Shown here piece by piece: positions 1 to 9,288 of a stretch of DNA of 64,000 nt. Position 1 is the stretch's first letter. Each line of letters begins with the position of its first letter. Both the position numbers and the translations under genes were made by a program. Under the pieces are notes generated by a model. It had not been told where the DNA came from, made no database searches, and saw only the letters and a program-made list of their open reading frames with translations. Origin of the DNA: Egaibacter danicus (GTDB taxonomy: Bacteria > Pseudomonadota > Gammaproteobacteria > Burkholderiales > Burkholderiaceae_C); NCBI GenBank assembly GCA_016707075.1, contig JADJII010000001.1:62001-126000 (forward strand), given 5' to 3'.

Positions 1-486
1 GCAGTACGCGGCACGCACGCGCAGATTGTGGATACCCGAAAGACATTGCCAGGTCTGCGACTGGCGCAGAAATACGCGGTGAAAACCGGCGGAGGTACCA
101 ACCACCGAATCGGTCTGTATGACGCTGTGTTGATCAAGGAAAACCACATTGCTGCCGCTGGCGGAGTGACCCAGGCGTTGCAGGCGGCTGCCAAAGTGGC
201 CACACAGGCCAGCTTTATCGAGATTGAGGTGGAGACGCTAACCCAGCTGGAAGAGGCCCTGCGGGCCGGCGCCCGGATGGTATTGCTCGACAACATGGCG
301 CTGCCCATCCTGCGGGAAGCGGTTCGCATCAACGCCGGGCAGGCAATTCTCGAAATATCGGGTGGCGTGACGCTGGAAAGCGTCCATGCCCTTGCACAAA
401 CCGGGGTGGACCGCATCTCCATTGGTGCGCTGACCAAAGATGTCAAAGCGACGGACTTCTCGATGCGTCTGAAGGAGTTGGAATGA
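1..486 (+). CDS. nadC: Nicotinate-nucleotide pyrophosphorylase (quinolinate phosphoribosyltransferase), 3' part
   Basis: The reading frame is open from base 1, so the gene is cut by the window edge. About 161 C-terminal residues are visible of a family length near 280-290. NadC converts quinolinate and PRPP to nicotinate mononucleotide, CO2 and pyrophosphate in de novo NAD synthesis. Visible family signatures are VDTRKTLPGLR, the glycine-rich GGGTNHRIGLYDAVLIKENH, LLDNM, LEISGGV and the closing VDRISIGALTK, which form the phosphoribosyl-binding alpha/beta barrel. The stop overlaps the nadA start by four bases (ATGA), so the two genes are translationally coupled. The identification is secure; the true start lies outside the window. 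Confidence 0.95.
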   Translation, partial: AVRGTHAQIVDTRKTLPGLRLAQKYAVKTGGGTNHRIGLYDAVLIKENHIAAAGGVTQALQAAAKVATQASFIEIEVETLTQLEEALRAGARMVLLDNMALPILREAVRINAGQAILEISGGVTLESVHALAQTGVDRISIGALTKDVKATDFSMRLKELE

Positions 487-1622
487 ATGCTGGACTATCC
501 GCTGACACGGGCCCGGTGATTGATGTGGCGTATGAGCAACCTGCGACGGTGGGTGCGCCGGTCTGCCTGACCAAGCACGCCTGGGCGCGTGTGCCGGTGG
601 AGCCTGGTCCGTCCGAGCGCGCGGCACTCAAGGACAAGATTCGCCAGTTGCTGAAGGCTCGTAATGCTGTGATGGTGTCGCACTATTACGTGCATCCGGA
701 TCTGCAGGACCTGGCCGAAGAGACCGGCGGCATTGTCAGTGACTCACTGGAAATGGCGCGCTTTGGTCGGGATCATGCGGCGCAGACCCTGGTGGTGTCG
801 GGTGTGCGATTCATGGGGGAGACCGCCAAAATCCTCTCACCCGAGAAAAAAGTCCTGATGCCCGACCTGGACGCCAATTGCTCGCTGGATCTGGGCTGCC
901 CGGTCGACGAGTTTTCAGCCTTTTGCGATGCGCATCCCGACCGCACGGTCGTGGTTTATGCCAATACCAGCGCGGCGGTCAAAGCCCGGTCTGACTGGCT
1001 GGTGACGTCGAGTTGTGCAGTCGATATTGTGCGTGCCCTTAAAGACAAGGGGCACAAGATTTTGTGGGCGCCTGACCGGCATCTGGGTGGCTACATTCAG
1101 CGCGAAACCGGGGCAGACATGGTGCTCTGGAATGGCTCGTGCGTCGTGCATGACGAGTTCAAGGCGTTTGAACTGCAAGCGCTCATGAAAGAGCACCCCA
1201 AGGCCAAAGTGCTGGTTCACCCCGAGTCACCTGCCGACGTAGTGGCGCTGGCCGATGCTGTGGGCTCCACTTCCGGCATTCTCAAGGCTGCCCACGAAAT
1301 GGATGCGACAGAGTTCATCGTGGCAACCGATAACGGCATGATGCACAAGCTGCGCACGCTGAGTCCTGGCAAGGTTTTCATGGAGGCGCCGACCGCTGGC
1401 AACAGCGCCACTTGCAAAAGCTGTGCGCACTGCCCCTGGATGGCCATGAACGGCCTGGCGGGTTTGGCCCATGTTCTGGAGTCGGGCAGCAATGAGATCC
1501 ATGTTGATCCGGTATTGGGTCTTCGCGCCCGTGTGCCGATTGACCGCATGCTGGCATTCACATCAGCACTCAGGAGCGGACAGAATGCCGGGGCGCTGGT
1601 GCCGGATATTGGCGCAGCCTGA
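483..1622 (+). CDS. nadA: Quinolinate synthase
   Basis: NadA condenses iminoaspartate (made by NadB, encoded nearby on the other strand) with dihydroxyacetone phosphate to give quinolinate, using an oxygen-sensitive [4Fe-4S] cluster. The 379-residue protein carries the expected cysteines near residues 133 and 139 (CSLDLGCP), 220 (NGSCVVHDEF) and 311-317 (CKSCAHCPWMAMNGL), plus the ligand-binding stretches VSHYYVHPD and WAPDRHLGGY. The ATG overlaps the nadC stop. The gene ends three bases before the convergent panC stop, and no terminator is visible between them. Length and motifs are typical of the long proteobacterial form. Confidence 0.96.
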   Translation: MNAGLSADTGPVIDVAYEQPATVGAPVCLTKHAWARVPVEPGPSERAALKDKIRQLLKARNAVMVSHYYVHPDLQDLAEETGGIVSDSLEMARFGRDHAAQTLVVSGVRFMGETAKILSPEKKVLMPDLDANCSLDLGCPVDEFSAFCDAHPDRTVVVYANTSAAVKARSDWLVTSSCAVDIVRALKDKGHKILWAPDRHLGGYIQRETGADMVLWNGSCVVHDEFKAFELQALMKEHPKAKVLVHPESPADVVALADAVGSTSGILKAAHEMDATEFIVATDNGMMHKLRTLSPGKVFMEAPTAGNSATCKSCAHCPWMAMNGLAGLAHVLESGSNEIHVDPVLGLRARVPIDRMLAFTSALRSGQNAGALVPDIGAA

Positions 1623-1625
1623 AAC

Positions 1626-2450
1626 CTACAACTCCAGGTTGTCGATCAGGCGCGTGTCTCCCAATTTGGCTGCACCCAGCACAACCAGTGGCTCATCGCC
1701 AGCCGGAGCCAACAGGTCTGCTTGGCGCCGCACCACCATGTAATCCGGCTTCCAGCCCCGCTGGGTCAGCGTATTCATCGCCCGGGCTTCGATTGCCGCC
1801 ATGTCTTTGTTGCCGGTTCGCCACTCAGTAGCCATCGCTTCCAGCACACGATAGAGTTGCGCCGCTTCTTCGCGTTGGGATGGCGAGAGGTAACCGTTTC
1901 GTGATGACAGCGCCAAGCCATCGGGTGCCCGGCGGGTTTCACCCCCCACGATGTCGATCGGCAGCGCAAACTGCTCGACCATGCGGCGGATGATCATGAG
2001 CTGCTGGTAGTCTTTTTTACCGAATACCGCGATACGGGGTTGTACGCAGGCAAACAGTTTCATCACCACCGTGCTGACGCCAATAAAAAAACCGGGGCGA
2101 AAATGCCCTTCCAGTATGTCAGCCAGCTCGGGCGGCGGGTGCACCTTGTAGGTTTGAGGCTCCGGGTAGAGTTCTTTTTCGTCTGGAGCAAACAGCACAT
2201 CACAACCCGCTGCGGCAAGCCGCGCACAATCCGAGTCCCATGTCCGTGGATAGGTGTCGAAGTCTTCGTGTGGCAGAAACTGCAGACGGTTCACGAAGAT
2301 GCTGGCCACGGTCACATCACCCATCGGTTTGGCCTGTTCTATCAATGCAATATGCCCGTCATGCAGGTTGCCCATGGTGGGTACGAACGCGGGGCGCTTG
2401 AACGCCGCGAGAAGGTCACGCAGCTCTGCGATGGTGCGGACGACGTGCAC
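1626..2450 (-). CDS. panC: Pantothenate synthetase
   Basis: PanC joins D-pantoate and beta-alanine in an ATP-dependent reaction, the last step of pantothenate synthesis. The 274-residue protein shows the nucleotidyltransferase signature PTMGNLHDGH near residues 24-33 (HIGH-like), FGKKDYQQ and the substrate loop RAPDGLALSSRNGYLS. The start is a GTG a few bases after the panB stop, in the order panB-panC, so the two are almost certainly co-transcribed. It converges with nadA almost end to end. Confidence 0.95.
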   Translation of the reverse strand: MHVVRTIAELRDLLAAFKRPAFVPTMGNLHDGHIALIEQAKPMGDVTVASIFVNRLQFLPHEDFDTYPRTWDSDCARLAAAGCDVLFAPDEKELYPEPQTYKVHPPPELADILEGHFRPGFFIGVSTVVMKLFACVQPRIAVFGKKDYQQLMIIRRMVEQFALPIDIVGGETRRAPDGLALSSRNGYLSPSQREEAAQLYRVLEAMATEWRTGNKDMAAIEARAMNTLTQRGWKPDYMVVRRQADLLAPAGDEPLVVLGAAKLGDTRLIDNLEL

Positions 2451-2456
2451 GGCTTT

Positions 2457-3278
2457 TCAGTAGGTGTGCAGCGCGGGGTCGGGAAAACTCTGATCCTTTA
2501 CGGCGGCAACAAAGCGGCGCACAGCTTCTTCCACACTGATGCTGCCCTCCATGAAATTGCGCACAAAGCGCGGCAGCTTTCCCCGGGAAATATTCAGCAT
2601 GTCGTGCAGCACCAGAACCTGGCCACTGCACTGCACGCCGGCACCGATTCCGATGACCGGTATCGGCAAAGCGGCCGTCACCTCCTGTGCCAGTGTCGCA
2701 GGAATGAGCTCCAGCACCAGCATGGATGCGCCGGCGTCGGCCAGTTCAAGGGCCTGACGCTTCAGCAGGTGTGCGCTGTCATCGGTGCGGCCTTGAATGC
2801 GATACCCGCCCAGTGCGTGAACCGATTGTGGCGTCAGCCCCAGGTGCGCGCAGACGGGAATACCACGTTCGACCAGAAAGCGGACGGTGTCCACGGTCCA
2901 GCCCCCGCCTTCGAGTTTGACCATCTCGGCGCCGGCCTGCATCAGCAGCGTGGCGCTGCGCAAAGCCTGTTCCCTGGATTCCTGATAGCTGCCGAAGGGC
3001 AAATCGCCAATCACCCAGGCTGTGCGGTTGCCACGGGTGACACAGCGTGTGTGGTAACCCATCTCTTCCAGCGTGACCGGCACCGTGCTGGGCTGCCCCT
3101 GCAGCACCATGCCCAGTGAATCGCCGACCAGCAGGCAGTCCACGCCAGCCACGTCAAGCAGTTGGGCGAAAGTCGCGTCGTAGCAGGTCAGCATGGTGAT
3201 CTTCTCACCCGAGGCGTGCATGTCACGCAGGCGGTGCAGGGTCAGTGGCTTACGTGGCGAGGGGGAGGGTTCGTTCAT
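2457..3278 (-). CDS. panB: 3-methyl-2-oxobutanoate hydroxymethyltransferase
   Basis: PanB transfers a hydroxymethyl group from methylenetetrahydrofolate to alpha-ketoisovalerate, the committed step to pantothenate. The 273-residue protein has the family pattern LTCYDATFAQ followed by LLVGDSLGMVLQG (metal-binding Asp), the KLEGG stretch with its catalytic region, AHLGLTPQSVHALGG and VIGIGAG. The ATG overlaps the nadB stop (ATGA), placing panB and panC downstream of nadB in one minus-strand unit. Linking NAD and coenzyme A precursor genes in one operon is unremarkable but worth noting for regulation. Confidence 0.96.
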   Translation of the reverse strand: MNEPSPSPRKPLTLHRLRDMHASGEKITMLTCYDATFAQLLDVAGVDCLLVGDSLGMVLQGQPSTVPVTLEEMGYHTRCVTRGNRTAWVIGDLPFGSYQESREQALRSATLLMQAGAEMVKLEGGGWTVDTVRFLVERGIPVCAHLGLTPQSVHALGGYRIQGRTDDSAHLLKRQALELADAGASMLVLELIPATLAQEVTAALPIPVIGIGAGVQCSGQVLVLHDMLNISRGKLPRFVRNFMEGSISVEEAVRRFVAAVKDQSFPDPALHTY

Positions 3279-4897
3279 GATTCAAATCCATAAGGGAAAA
3301 GAATGGTGGGGAGGGCCTCTTTGGCCATTTCGGGATAGTCCAGGCTGAAATGCAGGCCACGGCTTTCATGGCGGGCCTGCGCCGAGCGCACGATCAGGTC
3401 GGCCACCAGCACCAGGTTACGCAGTTCCAGCAGATCGCGCGTGACATGAAAGTGCGCATAGAACTCATCAATTTCCCGCTGCAGCAAGGCAATGCGATGT
3501 GCCGCCCGCTCCAGACGTTTGTTGGTACGCACAATGCCTACATAGTCCCACATGAAGCGGCGCAATTCATCCCAGTTGTGGGAAATCACCACCGCTTCAT
3601 CGGCGTCGGTCACGCGGCTGTCATCCCATGTGGGTAACACAGGTGGGACAGGCAATAGTGTGTTGACAATATCCTGAGCGGCTGCCCGCGCAAAAACCAT
3701 GCATTCCACCAATGAGTTGCTGGCCAGCCGGTTGGCGCCGTGCAGACCCGTGCAGGTGGTCTCGCCAATGGCATGCAGCCCCGGTACATCGGTACGCCCA
3801 TGCAGGTCGGTCATCACGCCACCACAGGTGTAATGAGCAGCGGGAACCACCGGAATCGGTTGCCTGCTGATGTCAATGCCCAGCTCCAGACAGCGCGCAT
3901 AGATGTTGGGGAAGTGCTCCTGAAGGAATGCCAGTGGCTGGTGCGAGATATCCAGGTACATGCAATCGAAGCCACCTTTTTTCATCTCGAAATCGATGGC
4001 ACGCGCCACCACGTCGCGCGGAGCCAGTTCGGCACGCGGGTCATGCTGGGGCATGAAACGCGTGCCACCTGCCTGGGCGGGCATACGCAGCAACCCGCCT
4101 TCGCCGCGAACGGCTTCGGTGATCAGGAACGACTTGGCATCCGGGTGGTACAGGCAAGTCGGATGGAACTGGATGAACTCCATGTTGGCCACCCGGCAAC
4201 CTGCGCGCCAGGCGGCCGCAATGCCATCGCCGGTGGCGGTGTCGGGATTGGTCGTGTAAAGGTACACCTTGCCCGCGCCGCCCGTTGCGAGGATGGTGTG
4301 AGGCGCGTTGAAGGTGACTACCCTGTCGGTGGTCTCATCCAGTGCATAAAGACCCAGGCAGCGATTGGCCTCGATGCCATCGGCTGGACGGACTTTGCCG
4401 CCGAGCTTGCGTTGTGTGATCAGGTCCACCAGCATGTGGTGCTCAAACAACGTGATATTGGCTGTCTGGCGGACCTTTTCAATCAGCGTTTTCTGCACCG
4501 CCGCGCCCGTTGCATCGGTCACATGGACGATGCGGCGCGCACTGTGACCGCCTTCGCGCGTCAGGTGCAATTCTCCGTGTTCCGTTGAAAACGGCACGCC
4601 CAGTTCGCGCAGCCAGGCAATGCTTTCGGGGGCGTGCTCAACGACGAAGCGCGTGGCGTTGGGATCGGACAACCCGGCACCGGCCACGAGTGTGTCGTCC
4701 ACGTGCGACTCAAACGTGTCTCCCTCGGCCAGCACTGCGGCAATACCACCTTGCGCCCAGCCGCTGGAGCCGTCAGCCATGGCGCGTTTGGTCAGAATGG
4801 CAACCCGGTGGGTCGGCGCCAGATGCAGCGCGGCCGACAGGCCCGCCAGGCCGCTGCCGACGATCAGGACGTCGAAGTCAAAAGCAGGGGAAGTCAT
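3275..4897 (-). CDS. nadB: L-aspartate oxidase
   Basis: NadB is a soluble FAD enzyme that oxidises L-aspartate to iminoaspartate, using oxygen or fumarate, and feeds NadA. The 540-residue protein has the N-terminal dinucleotide fold VLIVGSGLAGLSAALHLA (about residues 10-27), GSSGWAQGGIAAVL, the substrate-site stretches REGGHSARRIVH, HPTCLYHP and EAVRGEGG, and the capping and C-terminal helical domains of the fumarate reductase/succinate dehydrogenase flavoprotein family. It overlaps panB by four bases. It lies 52 bases downstream of scpA on the same strand, so all four may share a transcript. Confidence 0.96.
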   Translation of the reverse strand: MTSPAFDFDVLIVGSGLAGLSAALHLAPTHRVAILTKRAMADGSSGWAQGGIAAVLAEGDTFESHVDDTLVAGAGLSDPNATRFVVEHAPESIAWLRELGVPFSTEHGELHLTREGGHSARRIVHVTDATGAAVQKTLIEKVRQTANITLFEHHMLVDLITQRKLGGKVRPADGIEANRCLGLYALDETTDRVVTFNAPHTILATGGAGKVYLYTTNPDTATGDGIAAAWRAGCRVANMEFIQFHPTCLYHPDAKSFLITEAVRGEGGLLRMPAQAGGTRFMPQHDPRAELAPRDVVARAIDFEMKKGGFDCMYLDISHQPLAFLQEHFPNIYARCLELGIDISRQPIPVVPAAHYTCGGVMTDLHGRTDVPGLHAIGETTCTGLHGANRLASNSLVECMVFARAAAQDIVNTLLPVPPVLPTWDDSRVTDADEAVVISHNWDELRRFMWDYVGIVRTNKRLERAAHRIALLQREIDEFYAHFHVTRDLLELRNLVLVADLIVRSAQARHESRGLHFSLDYPEMAKEALPTILFPYGFES

Positions 4898-4949
4898 GCG
4901 AGGGGTTCTTTCACGGTCAGGCAGACACGGCGGCCGTTGCAGGCCGAAA

Positions 4950-5807
4950 TCAGGCCGGTGTATAGGCCAGGCGCACGTAAATCGGCGCGAACGCTTCGGC
5001 CTGTGTAATCTCGATCAGGGTTTCCTTGGCCAGCTCCAGCATGGCGATAAAGGTCACCACCAGCACGGGAGCGCCTTTGGTGGGGTCGAACAGGTGTTCG
5101 AACTCCACAAACTTGCGACCCTGCAAATGGCGCAGCACGATGCTCATGTGCTCGCGCACTGACAATTCTTCGCGGCTGATTTTGTGGTGCTGGACCAGCT
5201 TGGCCCGCTTCATGATGTCGCGCCAGGCTTCCCGCAGTTCCACCACATGCACGTCAGGGAAACGCGGCTGCAACGACTGCTCAATGTACACCTGAGCCTT
5301 GAGGAAATCGCGGCCAAATTGCGGCAGGGCATTGAGCTTCGCCGCCGCCAGCTTCATTTGCTCGTATTCGAGCAGGCGGCGCACCAGTTCGGCGCGCGGG
5401 TCTTCGGGCTCCTGTCCTTCAGCCACCTTGCGTGGGGGCAGCAACATGCGCGACTTGATCTCGATCAGCATGGCGGCCATCAGCAGGTATTCGGCGGCCA
5501 GTTCCAGGTTGCGGCCCCGAATTTCATCTACGTACACCAAGTACTGGCGCGTCAGGCCCGCCATCGGGATGTCCAGAATGTTGAAATTCTGCTTGCGGAT
5601 CAGGTACAGCAGCAAGTCCAGTGGACCTTCAAAGGCCTCCAGAAAGACCTCCAGCGCGTCGGGCGGAATGTACAAATCATGCGGCATGGCAAACAGCGGT
5701 TCGCCATACAGGCGCGCCAAGGCCACCTGGTCCACGACGTCAGGCATACCCGCCAGATCCGTTGTCTGGTTCGGGATCAGCGGGATGCTGTCAATGGTTT
5801 CGATCAT
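4950..5807 (-). CDS. scpA: Segregation and condensation protein A
   Basis: ScpA is the kleisin subunit of the SMC-ScpA-ScpB condensin that organises and separates chromosomes. The 285-residue protein shows the kleisin N-terminal signature FEGPLDLLLYLIRKQ followed by NFNILDIPMAGLTRQYL and YLLMAAMLIEIKSRMLLP, with the winged-helix-like C-terminus VTFIAMLELAKE. scpB is not in the window. The family usually starts close to the FEGPLDLLL motif, so the roughly 55-residue N-terminal extension is a beta-proteobacterial feature or an over-long start. Its 5' leader is made of a dispersed repeat copy (5809-5870). Confidence 0.92.
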   Translation of the reverse strand: MIETIDSIPLIPNQTTDLAGMPDVVDQVALARLYGEPLFAMPHDLYIPPDALEVFLEAFEGPLDLLLYLIRKQNFNILDIPMAGLTRQYLVYVDEIRGRNLELAAEYLLMAAMLIEIKSRMLLPPRKVAEGQEPEDPRAELVRRLLEYEQMKLAAAKLNALPQFGRDFLKAQVYIEQSLQPRFPDVHVVELREAWRDIMKRAKLVQHHKISREELSVREHMSIVLRHLQGRKFVEFEHLFDPTKGAPVLVVTFIAMLELAKETLIEITQAEAFAPIYVRLAYTPA

Positions 5808-5808
5808 T

Positions 5809-5870
5809 AAATCGCTATCAAAATAGTAGCTTCTCGCGCATATTCCACGAGGTCTGGAGGTCTATTTCAA
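5809..5870 (+). repeat. Dispersed repeat copy 1
   Basis: This copy reads GCTATCAAAATAGTAGC (a near-palindromic head), then TTCTCGCGCATATTCCACGA and GGTCTGGAGGTCTATTT. The same order of blocks occurs in the other copies listed here. It sits directly upstream of the scpA start codon on the opposite strand, so it forms the scpA leader. Confidence 0.8.
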
Positions 5871-5883
5871 TGCCAATTTCGTG

Positions 5884-6102
5884 CTATTTCATGTCCGTCT
5901 GGTACACGTAGGGCTTCTGCGCCACACGTGCGGCCCGGTACTCGGCCAAAGCACTGCGGTCAACGGTTTTGTCCCACAGCAATTCACGGCCCTGGCGCTG
6001 TCTGGCTTCCAGATCGGGCTTTTTGGCCTTGAGCTGGTCAATGAACTGGGTAGCTTCGGACTGGTAGTCCGGGCGGCGAAAGATGGATTGCAATAACGAC
6101 AT
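5884..6102 (-). CDS. DUF3460 family small protein
   Basis: This is a 72-residue protein beginning MSLLQSIFRRPDYQSEATQF and rich in charged residues. It resembles the DUF3460 family found in Burkholderiales, whose function is unknown. The frame stays open a further 89 codons upstream, but the internal ATG at 6102 is preceded by AAGAGG at good spacing and fits the family length, so I chose it. It is divergent from the BamE-like gene, with a 37-base gap, and is not obviously in an operon with scpA because the repeat copy lies between them. Confidence 0.75.
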   Translation of the reverse strand: MSLLQSIFRRPDYQSEATQFIDQLKAKKPDLEARQRQGRELLWDKTVDRSALAEYRAARVAQKPYVYQTDMK

Positions 6103-6139
6103 AAACTGTACCTCTTGAATTGATTTTACCGGGGCTGCC

Positions 6140-6664
6140 ATGCGCGACTGCAATTTGTTTTCCATCGGGCGTTTCCTCTTCGTTACGGCCTTTCTGGCAA
6201 CCCTTTTCGGTTTGACTGCCTGCGACCAGCAACGCATCAACGAACTGGAGGATGGTGTGGCCACGGAAGGTGATGTGCGCCTGAAGTTTGGTGAGCCCGA
6301 AAAGGTATGGGAAGGCCCCAATGGCGCACGCATTTTTGAATACAACCGACAGCCAGCGGGCCACGTCAATTACATGATCACCATTGGCACAGACGGCAAA
6401 ATGAGCGCGCTTCGGCAGGTGCTGACACCGGAAAACTTTGCCAAAGTGCAGCCTGGCATGATGATGGAAGACGTGCGCAAGATGCTGGGCAAGCCCATGA
6501 AAATCACGCCGTATGAGTTCAAGCGGGAAATTGCCTACGACTGGCGTTTCATGGATACCCAGAAATCGATGGTATTCACCGTGTACTTTGACCCCGACTA
6601 CCGGGTGCTACGTACAGCACGCATGGTTGACCCGGATACCCAGGAGGGCAGTGGAACGCGATGA
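6140..6664 (+). CDS. BamE (SmpA/OmlA)-domain outer-membrane lipoprotein
   Basis: This 174-residue lipoprotein has a hydrophobic signal peptide ending in the lipobox LTAC (Cys near residue 28). The mature part has two BamE-like repeats: EGDVRLKFGEPEKVWE...GARIFEY and PGMMMEDVRKMLGKP...AYDWRF. BamE-type lipoproteins support the BAM beta-barrel assembly machine, but whether this is BamE itself or a paralogue cannot be told without fur-linked context, so I give no symbol. The stop overlaps the next start (ATGA), so it is co-translated with the methyltransferase-like gene. Confidence 0.8.
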   Translation: MRDCNLFSIGRFLFVTAFLATLFGLTACDQQRINELEDGVATEGDVRLKFGEPEKVWEGPNGARIFEYNRQPAGHVNYMITIGTDGKMSALRQVLTPENFAKVQPGMMMEDVRKMLGKPMKITPYEFKREIAYDWRFMDTQKSMVFTVYFDPDYRVLRTARMVDPDTQEGSGTR

Positions 6665-7431
6665 GCGATATCCCTGGAGGTGGCTTTGAATCCCTCCAGT
6701 TCGACCCGCCGTTTGTGCGCGAGGCGCATGGCACCAAATCCCTGCACTTCACTCATGGTGAATTGCAAAGCCAGATGTGCACGGGCAACCCATGGCGTCT
6801 GGAGGTGGACTACACCCGCACGATGATGGGGTTCCTGTTGTTCAACAACAACCCGGCCGTTATCGGCATGATCGGGTTGGGTGGTGGTTCGTTAGCCAAA
6901 TTCTGTTACCGGTATCTGGGGCATACCTGTATTATGGTCGCCGAGATCAACCCCCACGTCGTTGCGCTGCGGGATACTTTTCAGGTGCCACCCGACGACG
7001 AACGATTTCGGGTAGTAACCTGTGACGGCGCGCGCTGGGTGCATGATCTGCCTTCAACGACCGACGTGCTGATGGTGGACGGATTCGACGCCAGGGGACA
7101 ACCAGCGCAACTGTGTTCACAGGTTTTCTACGACTCATGTGTCCACGCGCTGTCGCCTCAAGGCTTGCTGGTGGTGAACCTGCATCGTGATCACTGCGAC
7201 TATGAGTTGCTGCTGGAGCGGATCAATCGCAGCTTTGACGGTGCCACACTTGAAACCCTGGCAACCGAGAAAAGCAATGGCATTATTTTCGCGTTCAGGG
7301 ACGCCACCCTGCTGCAACGTGCCACAAATCTGAAACAAAGCCTGCAGCAACTGGACCCCCAGGCGCGTTTGCAACTCGAGCCAGAGCTGAGTAGTCTGCT
7401 CTGGCAGATGAAGAGACCGCTCCTACCCTGA
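6661..7431 (+). CDS. Spermidine synthase-like / SAM-dependent methyltransferase-fold protein
   Basis: This is a 256-residue protein of the polyamine-synthase/class I methyltransferase fold. The nucleotide-binding glycine loop is GMIGLGGGSLAKF (near residues 68-80), followed by the acidic strand VAEINPHVV, then VVTCDGARWVHDL and the catalytic-type stretch DVLMVDGFDARGQP. The order matches SpeE-like proteins, but the substrate cannot be inferred: the classical aminopropyltransferase motif is only partly preserved and no polyamine genes are nearby. It converges with the SulP gene and overlaps it by nine bases. The name is safe only at fold level. Confidence 0.75.
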   Translation: MSDIPGGGFESLQFDPPFVREAHGTKSLHFTHGELQSQMCTGNPWRLEVDYTRTMMGFLLFNNNPAVIGMIGLGGGSLAKFCYRYLGHTCIMVAEINPHVVALRDTFQVPPDDERFRVVTCDGARWVHDLPSTTDVLMVDGFDARGQPAQLCSQVFYDSCVHALSPQGLLVVNLHRDHCDYELLLERINRSFDGATLETLATEKSNGIIFAFRDATLLQRATNLKQSLQQLDPQARLQLEPELSSLLWQMKRPLLP

Positions 7432-9126
7432 ATGAACGGTAATCGTGCCGTTTGGCGCCACAGCCGCCAATGCGCCCGACAGGTCAGCAAAACGGTCGAC
7501 ATCCGGCACTTTCAGCAGCAGGCCACAGCGTTTGGCAATATCCAGTGGCTGATGCGCCAGCCCGCACAGTATCAGCCGAACCTGCTTTTTCTGGCAGGAA
7601 CGCGCCAGATTCATCAGGGCGTCCGCGCCCGATGAGTCCACGTAAATCACGTTTTTGAGGTCCACCACCAGGGTTTTTTTCGGCAACGCGTTCTCAATGG
7701 CTTCAACCAGCTGGACAGCACCGAAAAAGAGGGCGCCATACAGCCGGTGGGCCGCTACTGGCGCAGGTTCTCCCGGTTGCTCTGGCTTGATCGACAACTC
7801 AACGGCTTCGCTTCTCGACAGACTGGAAATGCGATAAATGAAGGTGACGCAGGCTGCGATGAGGCCCACTTCCACCGCCACTGTCAAATCGAATATCACT
7901 GTCAGCAAAAAGACCGCGAGCAGTGTGATCCGGTAGGGTACGCGGTACTGTCGCAGATGCAAAAATGCCCGCCATTCGCCCATATTCCAGGCTACAAACA
8001 TCAACACCGCAGCCAGCGCAGCCAGTGGTACATGGTTGGCCAGCGGGGCCGCGATCAGCACGATCAGCAGCAGCACCAGGGCATGCACCATGCCCGCCAC
8101 CGGGCTGGCGGCGCCACTCTTGATATTGGTGACGGTGCGGGCAATCGTGCCAGTGGCTGGCATGCCTCCAAAAAAGGGAGTGAAGAAGTTGGCCACGCCC
8201 TGTGCCATCAGTTCCTGGTTGGGGTTGTGGCGGTCATCAATCATGCCGTCGGCCACGCGGGCGCACAGCAGCGATTCAATGGCCCCCAGCAAAGCCAGCG
8301 TGGTGGCAGGTACCAGCAGAAAACGGGCAGACTCCCAGGAAAATGCCGGCCACTCCAGTGCGGGCAGACTGGCCGGGATTCCGCCAAAGCGGCTGCCAAT
8401 CGTGTCCACCTGCAGATCCAGCGACGATACCGCCAGCGTCGCCAGAATCAGCGCGATGACGGAGCCCGGCACCACTGAAAAGCGTTTCGCGCGCGGGCTG
8501 TCATGGCCCAGTCTGGGCAGCCAGAATTGCCAGAAGATGATGATTGCCAGAGACCCGGCAGCGATGCCTGCGGCCTGCAGATTGGTTGTATGCAGTGCGT
8601 GCTGCAACGTCCCCAGAATGCCAAAAAAATCTGCCGGCATGTTCACGACCTGAAGGCCCAGAAAGTCCTTGATCTGCGACAGCGCAATCAGCACGGCAAT
8701 GCCATTGGTAAAACCGATCACTACCGCCACGGGTATAAAACGGATCAGCGTTCCCAGCTTGAAAAGCCCCATCAGAAACAGCATGACGCCAGACATGGCC
8801 GTAGCGATGACCAGGTTGCTCAGCCCGTAACGCTGCAGGATGCCATATACGATCACGATGAACGCGCCGGCCGGCCCACCAATCTGCACGCGGCTTCCAC
8901 CCAGCGCCGAGATCAGGAATCCGGAAATGATGGCTGTGACAATGCCGGCTTCCGGCTTGAGTCCGCTGGCCATCGCAAAGGCCATGGCCAATGGCAGGGC
9001 CACGATGCCAACGGTTGCGCCGGCACTGAGGTCACGTGCAAACATCTGGGTCGAATACCCGCGCAGGGCCTCCACCAGATAGGGGCGAAAGGGAGCAAGG
9101 AGAGAAGTTGGGGACTGGCCTGACAT
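7423..9126 (-). CDS. SulP family inorganic anion transporter with STAS domain
   Basis: This is a 567-residue inner-membrane protein. About residues 25-430 hold the multi-helix SulP/SLC26 transport domain: GIVALPLAMAFAMASGL, GGSRVQIGGPAGAFIVIV and the helix run ending ACVTFIYRIS. The C-terminal STAS domain spans roughly 455-560 and includes VIYVDSSGADALMNLAR, whose Ser is a common regulatory position. SulP proteins carry sulfate, bicarbonate, succinate or other anions; nothing adjacent (no carbonic anhydrase, no sulfate-assimilation gene) points to the substrate. It is divergent from the diguanylate cyclase gene. Confidence 0.88.
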   Translation of the reverse strand: MSGQSPTSLLAPFRPYLVEALRGYSTQMFARDLSAGATVGIVALPLAMAFAMASGLKPEAGIVTAIISGFLISALGGSRVQIGGPAGAFIVIVYGILQRYGLSNLVIATAMSGVMLFLMGLFKLGTLIRFIPVAVVIGFTNGIAVLIALSQIKDFLGLQVVNMPADFFGILGTLQHALHTTNLQAAGIAAGSLAIIIFWQFWLPRLGHDSPRAKRFSVVPGSVIALILATLAVSSLDLQVDTIGSRFGGIPASLPALEWPAFSWESARFLLVPATTLALLGAIESLLCARVADGMIDDRHNPNQELMAQGVANFFTPFFGGMPATGTIARTVTNIKSGAASPVAGMVHALVLLLIVLIAAPLANHVPLAALAAVLMFVAWNMGEWRAFLHLRQYRVPYRITLLAVFLLTVIFDLTVAVEVGLIAACVTFIYRISSLSRSEAVELSIKPEQPGEPAPVAAHRLYGALFFGAVQLVEAIENALPKKTLVVDLKNVIYVDSSGADALMNLARSCQKKQVRLILCGLAHQPLDIAKRCGLLLKVPDVDRFADLSGALAAVAPNGTITVHSG

Positions 9127-9288
9127 TGCAGTGGAAGGGCGTGGTCTTGTCGCCCGGCAGCTTACCAGCGAGTTTACGTCCGGTTACAGACCTTAACCAC
9201 TGCGAGTATGTACAGTTAAGCCAGTTCTGCCATCATTGCGCCATGGGTAACCCTCAACCACTGGAAAATCTTTCAAATTTGCTCTTCC
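9127..9288. promoter_or_regulatory. Divergent intergenic region between SulP and diguanylate cyclase genes
   Basis: These 162 bases must hold promoters for both flanking genes. For the cyclase, TTACAG (9184-9189) and TATGTA (9207-9212) are separated by 17 bases and make a weak sigma-70-like candidate. I see no strong operator or hairpin. Confidence 0.25.

Noticed and set aside
2040..3119. A 359-codon plus-strand frame across panC/panB
   Set aside because: It is antisense to two securely identified genes and has no recognisable domain.
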